Positions 6,339 to 13,225 of a DNA stretch of 13,225 nucleotides are shown one piece after another. Under the pieces are notes generated by a model. It saw only the letters and a list, made by a program, of their open reading frames with translations, was not told the origin of the DNA and ran no database searches. The translations under genes and the position numbers were made by a program. Numbering within the stretch: the stretch's first letter is position 1; every line of letters begins with the position of its first letter. This DNA is from Rhodobacteraceae bacterium UBA6273 (GTDB lineage Bacteria > Pseudomonadota > Alphaproteobacteria > Rhodobacterales > Rhodobacteraceae), in NCBI GenBank assembly GCA_002440625.1, contig DJUV01000272.1, positions 1 to 13,225 of the forward strand. The letters are read 5' to 3'.

Positions 6339-8306
6339 ATGATCGCAGAGATTGGCCATTTCATCCTCGTCCTCGCCCTGGCGCTCGCCGTGGTGCAGTC
6401 TGTCATTCCGCTTGTCGGCGCCCAGATGCGCTGGGCCTCTTGGATGGCGGTCGGTCCCGTCGCGGCGACATTGCAGTTCGTCTGCCTCGCCATATCCTTC
6501 GCCGCGCTGACCCATGCATTCGTCACCTCGGACTTTTCGCTGAGGCTCGTCTACGAGAACTCCAACACGCTGAAGCCCATGCTCTACAAGGTGACGGGTG
6601 TTTGGGGGAACCACGAAGGCTCGATGCTCCTTTGGGTGCTGATCCTGGCACTTTTCGGCGCCTCTGCCGCCTGGTTCGGCGGCGCACTTCCCGACCAGCT
6701 TCGTGCCCGCGTTCTGGCGGTGCAGGGGTCGATCGGCGTGGCTTTCATCGCCTTCATCCTCTTCACCTCGAATCCGTTCCTGAGGCTGGCGCAGCCGCCC
6801 TTCGACGGGCGCGACCTGAACCCCCTCCTGCAGGACCCTGGCCTCGCCTTCCATCCGCCCTTCCTCTACCTCGGCTATGTCGGCCTCTCGATGGCCTTCT
6901 CCTTCGCCGTGGCGGCGCTGATCGAGGGTCGGGTCGATGCCGCCTGGGCGCGCTGGGTCCGGCCCTGGACGCTGGCTGCCTGGATGTTCCTGACTGTGGG
7001 CATAGCGCTCGGGTCCTGGTGGGCCTACTATGAACTTGGCTGGGGCGGCTTCTGGTTCTGGGACCCGGTGGAGAATGCGTCCTTCATGCCCTGGCTGTTG
7101 GCGACGGCGCTTTTGCATTCCGCCGTCGTGGTCGAAAAGCGCGAGGCGCTGAAAAGCTGGACCGTCCTTCTGGCGATCCTCGCCTTCGCCTTTTCGCTCA
7201 TCGGCACCTTCATCGTGCGCTCGGGCGTCATCACCAGCGTTCATGCCTTTGCCAATGACCCCGAACGCGGCATCTTCATCCTGGCGATCCTCGCGGTCTT
7301 CGTCGGCGGCGCACTGACCCTCTACGCGGCGCGGGCTTCGGCCATGGAGGCCAAGGGCGTCTTCGGCATCGTCAGCCGCGAATCCGCGCTTGTCCTCAAC
7401 AACGTGCTTCTTGCCGTCGCGGCCTTCGTCGTCTTCGTTGGCACGATCTGGCCCCTGGTGGCCGAGCTTGCCTTCGACCGAAAGCTGTCGGTCGGCGCGC
7501 CCTACTTCGAGGCGGCATTCACGCCCTTCTTCCTGCTTCTGGCCCTGATACTGCCCCTCGGCGCGATCATCCCTTGGAAGCGGGCGCGTACCGGGCGCGC
7601 GTTGCGGTCGGTCGTCCCCGCCGCACTTCTGGCGCTGGCGCTCGCGGCACTGGTCTGGGCGGTGGGAACCGGGCGCCCGATCCTTGCGCCGGTCGGTGTT
7701 GCGCTGGGCGGCTGGCTCATCGGAGGCGCAGCACTTGATCTGTGGCAACGCGCGGGCGGGCAGGTCGGGCGGATCGCGCGGCTGCCGCGCGCCGACTGGG
7801 GCCGGGCTGCGGCGCATGGCGGGCTGGGCATCACCTTCATCGGCATCGCCCTGATGATGGCCTGGAACATCGAGGACATCCGTATCGCGAAGGTGGGCGA
7901 AAGCTTCGCTGTCGGCGGCTATCAGGTGACGCTTGACAGCGTGGAGGAGGTCGAGGGGCCGAACTATCTTTCGACGCGCGCCGCGATCACCATGACCCGC
8001 GATGGCGGCGAAGCGGTGGTTCTTCACCCCGAAAAGCGCATCTATCCCGTCGCCGGAATGCCGACGACCGAGGCAGCGATCAACAACGGCGTATTCCGCG
8101 ACCTCTACGTGGTGATCGGCGACCCGCAGCAAGGCGGCGGCTGGGCGGTTCGTACCTACATCAAGCCCTTTGCCAACTGGATCTGGGCGGGGTGCATCAT
8201 CATGGCGATGGGTGGGCTGCTCTCGCTCAGCGACCGCCGCTACCGGGTCGCCGCAGGGGCGCGGAGCGCGACGCCGCCGATACCTGCCGCGCAGCCGGCG
8301 GAGTAG
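6339..8306 (+). CDS. ccmF: Heme lyase CcmF/Ccl1 (cytochrome c-type biogenesis protein)
   Basis: Large polytopic inner-membrane protein of System I that ligates heme, delivered by CcmE, to the CxxCH cysteines of apocytochrome c. The 655-residue length is normal. The periplasmic tryptophan-rich WWD domain is clear at about 227-250 (SWWAYYELGWGGFWFWDPVENASF). Candidate heme-ligating histidines occur at the expected places: His172 in AFHPPFLYLGY, His260 in LLHSAVV, His302 in TSVHAFAND and His493 in AAHGGLG. More than ten hydrophobic helices are visible, with a periplasmic domain before the last one and a short cytoplasmic tail. The ATG at 6339 has only a weak ribosome-binding site, but the first residues (MIAEIGHFILVLALALA) form the usual first helix. 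ccmH starts five bases after its stop. In R. capsulatus the equivalent pair is named ccl1/ccl2. Confidence 0.97.
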   Translation: MIAEIGHFILVLALALAVVQSVIPLVGAQMRWASWMAVGPVAATLQFVCLAISFAALTHAFVTSDFSLRLVYENSNTLKPMLYKVTGVWGNHEGSMLLWVLILALFGASAAWFGGALPDQLRARVLAVQGSIGVAFIAFILFTSNPFLRLAQPPFDGRDLNPLLQDPGLAFHPPFLYLGYVGLSMAFSFAVAALIEGRVDAAWARWVRPWTLAAWMFLTVGIALGSWWAYYELGWGGFWFWDPVENASFMPWLLATALLHSAVVVEKREALKSWTVLLAILAFAFSLIGTFIVRSGVITSVHAFANDPERGIFILAILAVFVGGALTLYAARASAMEAKGVFGIVSRESALVLNNVLLAVAAFVVFVGTIWPLVAELAFDRKLSVGAPYFEAAFTPFFLLLALILPLGAIIPWKRARTGRALRSVVPAALLALALAALVWAVGTGRPILAPVGVALGGWLIGGAALDLWQRAGGQVGRIARLPRADWGRAAAHGGLGITFIGIALMMAWNIEDIRIAKVGESFAVGGYQVTLDSVEEVEGPNYLSTRAAITMTRDGGEAVVLHPEKRIYPVAGMPTTEAAINNGVFRDLYVVIGDPQQGGGWAVRTYIKPFANWIWAGCIIMAMGGLLSLSDRRYRVAAGARSATPPIPAAQPAE

Positions 8307-8311
8307 GGGCG

Positions 8312-8776
8312 ATGCGCTGGATTTCCGCGCCGGTCTTGGCGCTGATGCTTCTGTCCGCCGCGCCGGCCCTCTCGGTCCAGCCCGACGAGATCCTCGCCGA
8401 TCCGTCCCTCGAGGCGCGGGCGCGGGGGATCAGCGCCGGGCTTCGCTGCCTCGTCTGCCGGAACGAGAATATCGACGAATCGAACGCCGGCCTTGCCCGC
8501 GACCTCAGGCTTCTGGTGCGCGAAAGGCTGGTGGCGGGCGACAGCGACGAGGCTGTCGTGGCCTATGTCGTTGACCGCTACGGCGAGTATGTGCTTTTGA
8601 ACCCCACCAAGCGGGGCGCGAACCTGATCCTCTGGGTCGCCGGGCCGGCCGCACTTCTGGCCGGACTTGGCGGGGCAGCGCTGTACCTCCGCAGCCGCCG
8701 GAACGCGCCGGAGGCCGGGGCGGCACCGCTTTCGGACGAGGAAGCGAAGCGTCTGGCGGAAATTCTGAAGTCGTGA
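8312..8776 (+). CDS. ccmH: Cytochrome c maturation protein CcmH/Ccl2
   Basis: Membrane-anchored periplasmic thiol protein that helps reduce apocytochrome cysteines and works with CcmF. The start is taken at ATG 8312, five bases after ccmF and preceded by GTAGGGGCG. The frame is open further upstream inside ccmF, but only 8312 gives a leading signal peptide (about residues 1-21, ending near PALS). The 154-residue product has the redox motif LRCLVC (Cys46 and Cys49) followed by RNENIDES, close to the LRCxxCQNQ family signature. It also has the YGEYVLLNP block at 90-98 and one transmembrane helix at about 104-126. It is the short form without the TPR extension seen in E. coli CcmH, so a separate CcmI is expected elsewhere in the genome. 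Identification is secure. Confidence 0.95.
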   Translation: MRWISAPVLALMLLSAAPALSVQPDEILADPSLEARARGISAGLRCLVCRNENIDESNAGLARDLRLLVRERLVAGDSDEAVVAYVVDRYGEYVLLNPTKRGANLILWVAGPAALLAGLGGAALYLRSRRNAPEAGAAPLSDEEAKRLAEILKS

Positions 8777-8846
8777 CGTGCCGTAACGCTTCCGCCCCGA
8801 CCTCTGCCACAGCATTCTGAGCGTAGAGCAAGAGGGAGAGGCGCCG

Positions 8847-9623
8847 ATGAGCGAGAAGCCGGTTCTGGTCGAAACCACGGGCGGCTTGACCGTCATCACG
8901 CTGAACCGCCCCGAGGTGATGAATGCGCTGAACTCGGCGATGCGGCGGGCGCTGACGGAGGCGCTGACCGAGGCCGCGCGGTCGTCGCGGGTGATCGTCC
9001 TGACCGGCGCGGGACGCGCCTTCTGTTCGGGTCAGGATCTGGCCGATGGCGGCAATGCCGCCGATATCGACCTCGAGGCGACGCTCCGCGACGAATACGA
9101 GCCGATGCTGAAGGCGATATATGACGCGCCGGTGCCGGTCCTTGCCGCCGTGAACGGCGCTGCTGCAGGGGCGGGGGCCAATCTTGCGCTTGCCGCCGAT
9201 GTGGTGATCGCGGCCGAAAGCGCCACCTTCGTGCAGGCCTTCAGCCGGATCGGCCTCATTCCCGACGCGGGCGGCACCTACTGGCTGCCGCGCCAGATCG
9301 GCTTTCCGCGCGCCATGGGGGCAGCGCTTTTCGCTGGCAAGGTCATGGCCCGGCAAGCGGCGGAATGGGGCATGATCTGGGATTGCGTGGCCGACGAGGC
9401 CTTCGACGGTCACTGGCGGGCGCTGGCCGGGCAACTTGCCGAAGGGCCGACGGTCGCCTACCGCAACCTCAAGCGCGCGCTTCGGGAAAGCTATGCCAAT
9501 GACCTTGACGCGCAACTGGCACTTGAGGCGAAGCTGCAGGCCGATTGCGGCAAGAGCCGTGACTTCCGCGAAGGCGTCACGGCGTTCCTGCAAAAGCGTC
9601 CGGCGAAGTTCGAGGGCCGCTAA
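8847..9623 (+). CDS. Enoyl-CoA hydratase/isomerase family protein, PaaG-like
   Basis: A 258-residue crotonase-fold enzyme acting on CoA thioesters in the cytoplasm. The family hallmarks are VITLNRPEVMNALN (about 16-29), the oxyanion-hole segments GRAFCSGQDLADGG (56-69) and NGAAAGAGANLALAADVVIA (103-122), and IGLIPDAGGTYWLPR (135-149). Several details match PaaG, the isomerase that converts ring 1,2-epoxyphenylacetyl-CoA to oxepin-CoA: SGQDL instead of SGGDL, FVQAFSRIGLIPDAGG with the acidic Asp140, and AAEWGMIWDCV. The usual second hydratase glutamate is absent, which argues against a standard enoyl-CoA hydratase. No other phenylacetate genes are nearby, so the substrate is uncertain and a general aromatic or fatty acyl-CoA isomerase remains possible. 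A GAGGGAGAG ribosome-binding site supports the ATG at 8847. The 70-base gap after ccmH allows, but does not show, a separate promoter. Confidence 0.88.
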   Translation: MSEKPVLVETTGGLTVITLNRPEVMNALNSAMRRALTEALTEAARSSRVIVLTGAGRAFCSGQDLADGGNAADIDLEATLRDEYEPMLKAIYDAPVPVLAAVNGAAAGAGANLALAADVVIAAESATFVQAFSRIGLIPDAGGTYWLPRQIGFPRAMGAALFAGKVMARQAAEWGMIWDCVADEAFDGHWRALAGQLAEGPTVAYRNLKRALRESYANDLDAQLALEAKLQADCGKSRDFREGVTAFLQKRPAKFEGR

Positions 9624-9636
9624 ACAATCCAGATGA

Positions 9637-9655
9637 GGCGCGGGTTCCCCGCGCC
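9637..9655 (+). terminator. Perfect 8-bp hairpin just after the PaaG-like gene
   Basis: GGCGCGGG at 9637-9644 and CCCGCGCC at 9648-9655 form a perfect stem with a three-base loop, 13 bases after the stop codon. There is no T-run behind it. Together with the next hairpin it probably marks the 3' end of the upstream transcript. Confidence 0.4.
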
Positions 9656-9669
9656 AAGTGATCTCTCGT

Positions 9670-9691
9670 CCCCCCGGCTTTCGCCGGGGGG
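9670..9691 (+). terminator. Strong GC hairpin between the PaaG-like and EF-G-like genes
   Basis: CCCCCCGGC at 9670-9678 and GCCGGGGGG at 9683-9691 form a nine-pair all-GC stem with a TTTC loop. This is the most stable fold in the gap and sits 47 bases after the stop codon. It lacks a U-tract on either strand, so termination would be of the non-canonical, stem-only type. Transcript end stabilisation is the alternative. Confidence 0.5.
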
Positions 9692-9693
9692 AG

Positions 9694-9730
9694 CTCGGGC
9701 ATGGGTATTTCAGCAACGAAGAAGCCCGAG
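9694..9730 (+). repeat. Inverted repeat flanking a possible interspersed intergenic element
   Basis: CTCGGGC at 9694-9700 and GCCCGAG at 9724-9730 flank a 23-base core with GGGTATTTCAGCAACGAAG. Short GGGTATTT...AAGAAG-type motifs next to GC-rich hairpins recur, from memory, in intergenic regions of Rhodobacteraceae. Within this window it occurs once, so its repeat status needs a genome search. The inverted repeat itself is seen directly. Confidence 0.3.
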
Positions 9731-9852
9731 GCGTTTGAAGCTTGACCGCCCGGCAGCGGGCGCAGAGAGTTGGGGCATCAGGGCGCATGGCCCTTCGGCA
9801 CGGGGCCCGGTTTCCGGAAGCGCCTCACTTGTGCCGCAAGGGGGAGAAGATC

Positions 9853-11778
9853 ATGCGCTGCGTCGCGGTACTCGGGCCGTCTCAATCGGGGAAAACGGAG
9901 CTGGTGAAGGCGCTTGCGGCGCTGGAAGATGCCCATCCCCAATCCGAGACGGCCGGCCATCTTTCCCTGACCCGCTTCCGTTTCATGGGCGAGGACTGGG
10001 GTGCGCTTGATGTGGCGGGAGGGCCGGAGTTCGCCCGCATGGGCGGGGCAGCACTTCTGGCTGCGGATGCGGCGGTGCTTTGCGTGTCTCCCGATCCCGA
10101 TGAGGCGGTGCTGGCCGCGCCCTGGCTGCGCGCGATCGAGGCGGCAGGGGTGCCCTGCTTCATCTTCGTCAACCGGATGGACGTGCCGAAGGGCCGCATC
10201 CGCGACATCGTCGGCGCGTTGCAGGCCTATTCCGGCCATCCGATCGTGCTCAGGCAGATCCCGATCCGCGAGGGTGGCCAGATTGTCGGGGCCATCGACC
10301 TCATCTCCGAGCGCGCCTGGCGCTACCGCGAGGGCCAGACCTCGCAGCTTGTCGAGATGCCGAAGGCCGAGTCGGATCGCGAGCATGAGGCGCGGGCGGA
10401 GTTGCTGGAGCATATGTCGGATTTCGACGACAAGCTTCTGGAGGAGCTGATCGAGGATCACGAGCCGGCGAAGGGCGCCTTGTTCGAAATCGCCCGGCGC
10501 GAGACGCAGGACCGGGCCTTGGTGCCGGCCTTCCTTGGCTCGGCGAGCCACCGGAACGGCATTCTGAGGCTGATGAAGGGCCTGCGCCATGAGGTGCCGC
10601 AGGTCGCCGCGCTGAAGGCGCGGCTTGGCGTCAAGGACGGGGTCGCGGTCGGGTTCCATGCCCAGATCCGCAAGCATCTGGGCAAATGCGTCTTCCTGCG
10701 GGCGCTTTCGGATGGCGTGACGGCGGGCGGGCAGCTTGGCGGGGCGGGCCTCGGCGGGCTGGCCGAACCGGGCGGCAAGCCCGGCAAGGATCACCTTGAG
10801 GCCGGGCAGATCGGCATGTCGGTGAAATCCGACCAGCTTGGTGCGGGCCGGGTCTTTTCCGCCGCTGCCGCCGGTCCGGTGCCCAATTGGGGCAGGGGCT
10901 GCACGCCGTCTCTTGCCCGTGTGGTGACGCCGGTGCATGAGCGCGACGATGTGCGGCTGTCGACGGCGCTGTCGCGGCTTTCCGAGGCCGATCCGATGCT
11001 GCGGCTCGATCAGGATGCGGGGTCGGGCCATGCGATCCTGCGCTTTCAGGGACCGATGCAGGAGCGGCAGGTGCTGGCGAGCCTTGGCGAGGATTTCGGC
11101 ATCGAGGTGGCCACTGCTCCGCAAAGCCCGCGTTACCTTGAGACCATCTCGAAGCCGGTCGATGAACAGTACCGCCACCGCAAGCAATCGGGCGGTGCCG
11201 GACAGTTCGCCGATGTGGCGGTAACGGTGCGTCCGGGCGCGCGCGGCGAAGGCTTCCGCTTCAACGAGGTCGTGAAGGGCGGCACCGTGCCCCGGAACTT
11301 CATCCCTTCGGTCGAAGAGGGCGCCCGCGAGGCGCTCGACAAGGGGCCCTTGGGCTTTCCGGTGACGGATGTTGCCGTCACGCTGACGGACGGCAAGCAC
11401 CATGCCGTCGACAGCAATGACTTCGCCTTCCGCACCGCGGGCCGGATGGCGCTGCGCGAGGCTTTGCCCAAGGCAGGACCGATCCTATTGCAGCCGGTGC
11501 AGCGGATCGAGATCCACGTACCCTCGGTCTATTCCGGGGCGATGGTCTCGATGATCTCTTCGCTTAAGGGGCAGGTGCTGGGCTTTGAGGGCAACCCGGA
11601 TCACCGGGGCTGGGATGTGTTTCGGGCGCTTCTGCCGGCTTCGGCGGAGGATGACCTTGTCATGGCGCTTGGCGGTGCTACGCAAGGCACCGCCTGGTAC
11701 GATGCGGCTTTTGATCATTACGAGGAAATCTATGGCCGCGAGGCCGAGCGGATTTCGAAGGAGTTCGCCGAGGCGTGA
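9853..11778 (+). CDS. Elongation factor G-like protein (EF-G paralog with degenerate GTPase domain)
   Basis: A 641-residue protein with the five-domain EF-G layout: G domain about 1-250, domain II about 260-350, III from about 361, IV from about 425 with HRKQSGGAGQF, and V from about 548 with PVQRIEIHVPSVYSGAM. Canonical EF-G has about 690-700 residues. The loss is mostly in the G domain. The P-loop GPSQSGKT (8-15) and G4 NRMD (107-110) remain. G3 reads DVAGG instead of DTPGH, so the catalytic switch II histidine is replaced by glycine. The P-loop-to-G3 spacing is only about 38 residues, leaving no room for a normal switch I with its conserved threonine. It belongs to the EF-G-like clade known in alphaproteobacteria, whose role is unclear; translocation is unlikely to be its main job. 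The start is taken at ATG 9853 with AGGGGGAGAAG ahead, because an in-frame extension to 9742 has no homology and no good ribosome-binding site. Confidence 0.9.
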   Translation: MRCVAVLGPSQSGKTELVKALAALEDAHPQSETAGHLSLTRFRFMGEDWGALDVAGGPEFARMGGAALLAADAAVLCVSPDPDEAVLAAPWLRAIEAAGVPCFIFVNRMDVPKGRIRDIVGALQAYSGHPIVLRQIPIREGGQIVGAIDLISERAWRYREGQTSQLVEMPKAESDREHEARAELLEHMSDFDDKLLEELIEDHEPAKGALFEIARRETQDRALVPAFLGSASHRNGILRLMKGLRHEVPQVAALKARLGVKDGVAVGFHAQIRKHLGKCVFLRALSDGVTAGGQLGGAGLGGLAEPGGKPGKDHLEAGQIGMSVKSDQLGAGRVFSAAAAGPVPNWGRGCTPSLARVVTPVHERDDVRLSTALSRLSEADPMLRLDQDAGSGHAILRFQGPMQERQVLASLGEDFGIEVATAPQSPRYLETISKPVDEQYRHRKQSGGAGQFADVAVTVRPGARGEGFRFNEVVKGGTVPRNFIPSVEEGAREALDKGPLGFPVTDVAVTLTDGKHHAVDSNDFAFRTAGRMALREALPKAGPILLQPVQRIEIHVPSVYSGAMVSMISSLKGQVLGFEGNPDHRGWDVFRALLPASAEDDLVMALGGATQGTAWYDAAFDHYEEIYGREAERISKEFAEA

Positions 11779-11781
11779 GGT

Positions 11782-11825
11782 CGGAGGGTCGCCGGGAGCG
11801 TATGTTTCCCCGCGACCTACCTCCG
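11782..11825. terminator. Long imperfect hairpin between convergent genes, likely bidirectional terminator
   Basis: CGGAGG (11782-11787) pairs with CCTCCG (11820-11825). GTCGC (11788-11792) pairs with GCGAC (11812-11816). GGGA (11794-11797) pairs with TCCC (11807-11810). A three-base bulge and one mismatch interrupt the stem, and the loop is nine bases. It lies exactly in the 59-base gap between the EF-G-like gene and the opposing MFS gene, where a shared terminator is expected. There is no T-run on either side. Confidence 0.55.
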
Positions 11826-11837
11826 GAGTGCGCGCGG

Positions 11838-13031
11838 TCACGCCTCGGGGAAATCGCCCGACCGGCGTCCGATGCCGGAGATGCGGCGCCTGAGGGCGAG
11901 AAGGGCGACCGAGGCCAGGATGGCTCCGGTGTTCAGGATCATGGCATCCGCCAGGCCGATCCGGTCGACAAGCCAGCCGAGCCACATCGTCCCGATGGTG
12001 GCGAGGCCCCAGAAGGCCGTCTGGTCGATGCCGATGAGCGTGCCGCGATCCTCCGTCGGCGCTTCGCGGAGGTAGCGGCCATAGATCAGCGCCTTTCCGA
12101 CCTGGTTCGCGCCGAGAAGGAAGAGGATGGCGATGTAGCCGGCAAAGCCCGGCACGACAAGAAGGCTGAGGGTGAGGAGCGCGCCGGCACCCCAGATGCC
12201 AAGGGCCACGCGGCCGGGCCGGGCGATCCGGGGCGAGAGCCGGACGGCAAGCGAGGCCGCAAGGATCGCACCTATCCAGCCGACGATCCCGGTGAGGGCG
12301 TAGAGGTCGCCCTCATCGGGAAAGCGCAGGCGGAATGTCAGCGGCTTGAAGACATAGAAGGCGGGGATGACGAGAAGCCCCAGCATGGCGCTGCCGAGGA
12401 GGATGTCGAAGCTGACCGGGTTGGCGCGGAAATGCGCCATGACCCGGCGAAGCGGCAGGCCCCGGCCCGTCGGGCGGGCGACGGGCTGCCGGCGCGGCAT
12501 CCACAGGATCAGCGCCGCGCTGACCGCCATGAGCGCGCCGTTCACCGCAAAACCGCCCGGCGCGGAGAGGACCGGCAGGAGAAGCGTGGCGATATTGCCC
12601 GAGAGCTTCGCGATGTTGTGGACGGTGGCGGCGATCAGCGCGTTATCCTCGGTGGGTCGCGGCGAAGCCTCGGGGATGAAGGTGTCGATGGCCGGGTTAG
12701 AGATCGCGCTCAGAATGCCCGAGGCAAGGCAATAGGCGCCGAAGAGCCAGGGCGAAAAGACCTCTCCCGCGGCGTTGATCCCGTAGCCGGCGAGGGCCAG
12801 CGCGAAAAGCCCGGTGGCGGCGGCAAAGCTCGTCCTCGCGCCGATGCGGTCGGTCAGGGTTCCGCCGATGGCGGTCAGGAACAGGAACGGGAAGAGCTGG
12901 AGCGACTGGTAGAAGCCGATCTCGGTCGCCGAAAGCCGGGCGTAAAAGACCATATACCAGGTGAAGAGGATGGTCTGGAAACCTTCGCCGCAATGCCAGA
13001 ACCAGTAGGAGGCGAAGAAGGCTTTGCGCAT
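11838..13031 (-). CDS. MFS transporter
   Basis: A 397-residue integral membrane protein with about 12 hydrophobic helices, of the major facilitator superfamily. The loop 2-3 signature is GGTLTDRIGART at about 56-67, with the Asp-Arg and the following Gly-Arg. A degenerate second copy, GWLVDRIGLADA, lies in the C-terminal half, as expected for the internal duplication. A polar loop with RRQPVARPTGRG separates the halves. The first helix is unusual in holding Trp, His and Cys (SYWFWHCGEGFQTILFTW), which may line the substrate path. The substrate cannot be read from the sequence; the arrangement suggests a drug or metabolite exporter-type MFS, but this is only a guess. The start is set at the ATG ending at 13031. 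The ribosome-binding site is weak, but no other upstream start keeps the frame. It lies downstream of gltA on the same strand, behind that gene's terminator, so separate transcription is likely. Confidence 0.9.
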   Translation of the reverse strand: MRKAFFASYWFWHCGEGFQTILFTWYMVFYARLSATEIGFYQSLQLFPFLFLTAIGGTLTDRIGARTSFAAATGLFALALAGYGINAAGEVFSPWLFGAYCLASGILSAISNPAIDTFIPEASPRPTEDNALIAATVHNIAKLSGNIATLLLPVLSAPGGFAVNGALMAVSAALILWMPRRQPVARPTGRGLPLRRVMAHFRANPVSFDILLGSAMLGLLVIPAFYVFKPLTFRLRFPDEGDLYALTGIVGWIGAILAASLAVRLSPRIARPGRVALGIWGAGALLTLSLLVVPGFAGYIAILFLLGANQVGKALIYGRYLREAPTEDRGTLIGIDQTAFWGLATIGTMWLGWLVDRIGLADAMILNTGAILASVALLALRRRISGIGRRSGDFPEA

Positions 13032-13108
13032 AATGGCTCATGGGCGATGGAGCAGCAGCATGGCGGGAAGTCCGCGCAAGGTAAAGATCGGTTGCATGGA
13101 AGGCAAAA

Positions 13109-13128
13109 GGCCGCCCTGCGGGGCGGCC
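13109..13128 (-). terminator. Intrinsic terminator of gltA
   Basis: GGCCGCCC at 13109-13116 and GGGCGGCC at 13121-13128 form a perfect eight-pair stem with a four-base loop. Read on the - strand, the stem is followed by CCTTTTGCC, giving a short T-run. It lies 23 bases after the citrate synthase stop and ahead of the MFS gene on the same strand, so it is a convincing rho-independent terminator. Confidence 0.8.
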
Positions 13129-13150
13129 TCTCGGTATCTCTCGCCGAAGC

Positions 13151-13225
13151 TCAGCGGCTGGTCACGTCCACGTAGTCGCGGCGGGTCTGGCCGATGTAAA
13201 GCTGGCGCGGGCGGCCGATCTTCTG
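13151..13225 (-). CDS. gltA: Citrate synthase GltA, C-terminal 24 residues (partial, cut by window edge)
   Basis: On the - strand, a frame open from the window edge ends with TGA (13153-13151) after 24 codons. The residues read QKIGRPRQLYIGQ followed by TRRDYVDVTSR. The KIxRPRQLYxGxxxRDYV pattern is the conserved C-terminus of type II (hexameric) bacterial citrate synthases, which condense oxaloacetate and acetyl-CoA to citrate in the first TCA cycle step. The active-site histidines and aspartate are outside the window. The fragment is short, but the motif is distinctive and an intrinsic terminator follows at the expected distance. The fragment is too short to appear as a long ORF and would be missed by length filters. 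Confidence 0.87.
   Translation of the reverse strand, partial: QKIGRPRQLYIGQTRRDYVDVTSR

Noticed and set aside
5574..8132. An 852-codon open frame on the - strand across the holin and ccmF
   Set aside because: It is antisense to two well-supported genes. Its translation is highly charged, rich in Arg/Gly/Asp/His and low in hydrophobic order, typical of a mirror frame of GC-rich coding DNA. No domain is recognisable.
9742..9852. N-terminal extension of the EF-G-like protein
   Set aside because: The frame is open, but the added 37 residues precede the family's normal first residues, lack a ribosome-binding site and lie in a gap full of hairpins. The ATG at 9853 has a strong purine-rich site.
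9778..11403. A 541-codon - strand frame opposite the EF-G-like gene
   Set aside because: It is antisense to a gene with recognisable EF-G domains and has no motifs of its own. It reflects third-position GC bias.
11775..13175. A 466-codon + strand open frame opposite the MFS gene
   Set aside because: The - strand frame has clear transmembrane helices and MFS motif A, while this one is a charged, low-complexity antisense translation that also runs over the gltA terminator and the gltA 3' end.

Overview
The window reads as a chromosomal segment from a GC-rich alphaproteobacterium, most likely Rhodobacteraceae. The reasons are the strong G/C third-position bias, a System I cytochrome c maturation set split into ccmE/ccmF/ccmH, a short EF-G-like paralog of alphaproteobacterial type, and a holin/endolysin pair of the kind that releases Rhodobacter-type gene transfer agents (GTAs). 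Thirteen genes or gene fragments are supported. Eleven lie on the + strand and two, at the right end, on the - strand.

Layout: (1) 1-480, the 3' end of a fused indolepyruvate ferredoxin oxidoreductase. (2) 598-1410, glutamate racemase murI. (3) 1512-3491, a tandem run of three paralogous secreted proteins, each with an N-terminal signal peptide and a C-terminal VPLPA-type exosortase sorting signal. (4) 3581-5075, argC followed closely by ccmE. (5) 5119-6212, a GH108 endolysin and an overlapping small holin, a likely GTA lysis cassette lying among the ccm genes. (6) 6339-8776, ccmF and ccmH. (7) 8847-9623, a PaaG-like enoyl-CoA hydratase/isomerase. (8) 9853-11778, an EF-G-like protein with a shortened and altered GTPase domain. 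(9) 11838-13031 on the - strand, an MFS transporter, convergent with the EF-G-like gene across a long hairpin. (10) 13151-13225 on the - strand, the 3' end of citrate synthase gltA, followed by a clear intrinsic terminator.

Most of this is core metabolism: cell wall precursor supply, arginine synthesis, c-type cytochrome assembly, acyl-CoA metabolism and the TCA cycle. CcmE, CcmF and CcmH act together: CcmE carries heme on a histidine, CcmF ligates it to apocytochrome, and CcmH helps keep the apocytochrome cysteines reduced. CcmABCD, CcmG and CcmI are not in the window. The accessory content is the exosortase-substrate triplet and the lysis pair. No tRNA, rRNA, CRISPR array, insertion sequence or replication origin was seen. 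No gene-free stretch exceeds 300 bases; the longest, 9624-9852, holds three consecutive inverted repeats.
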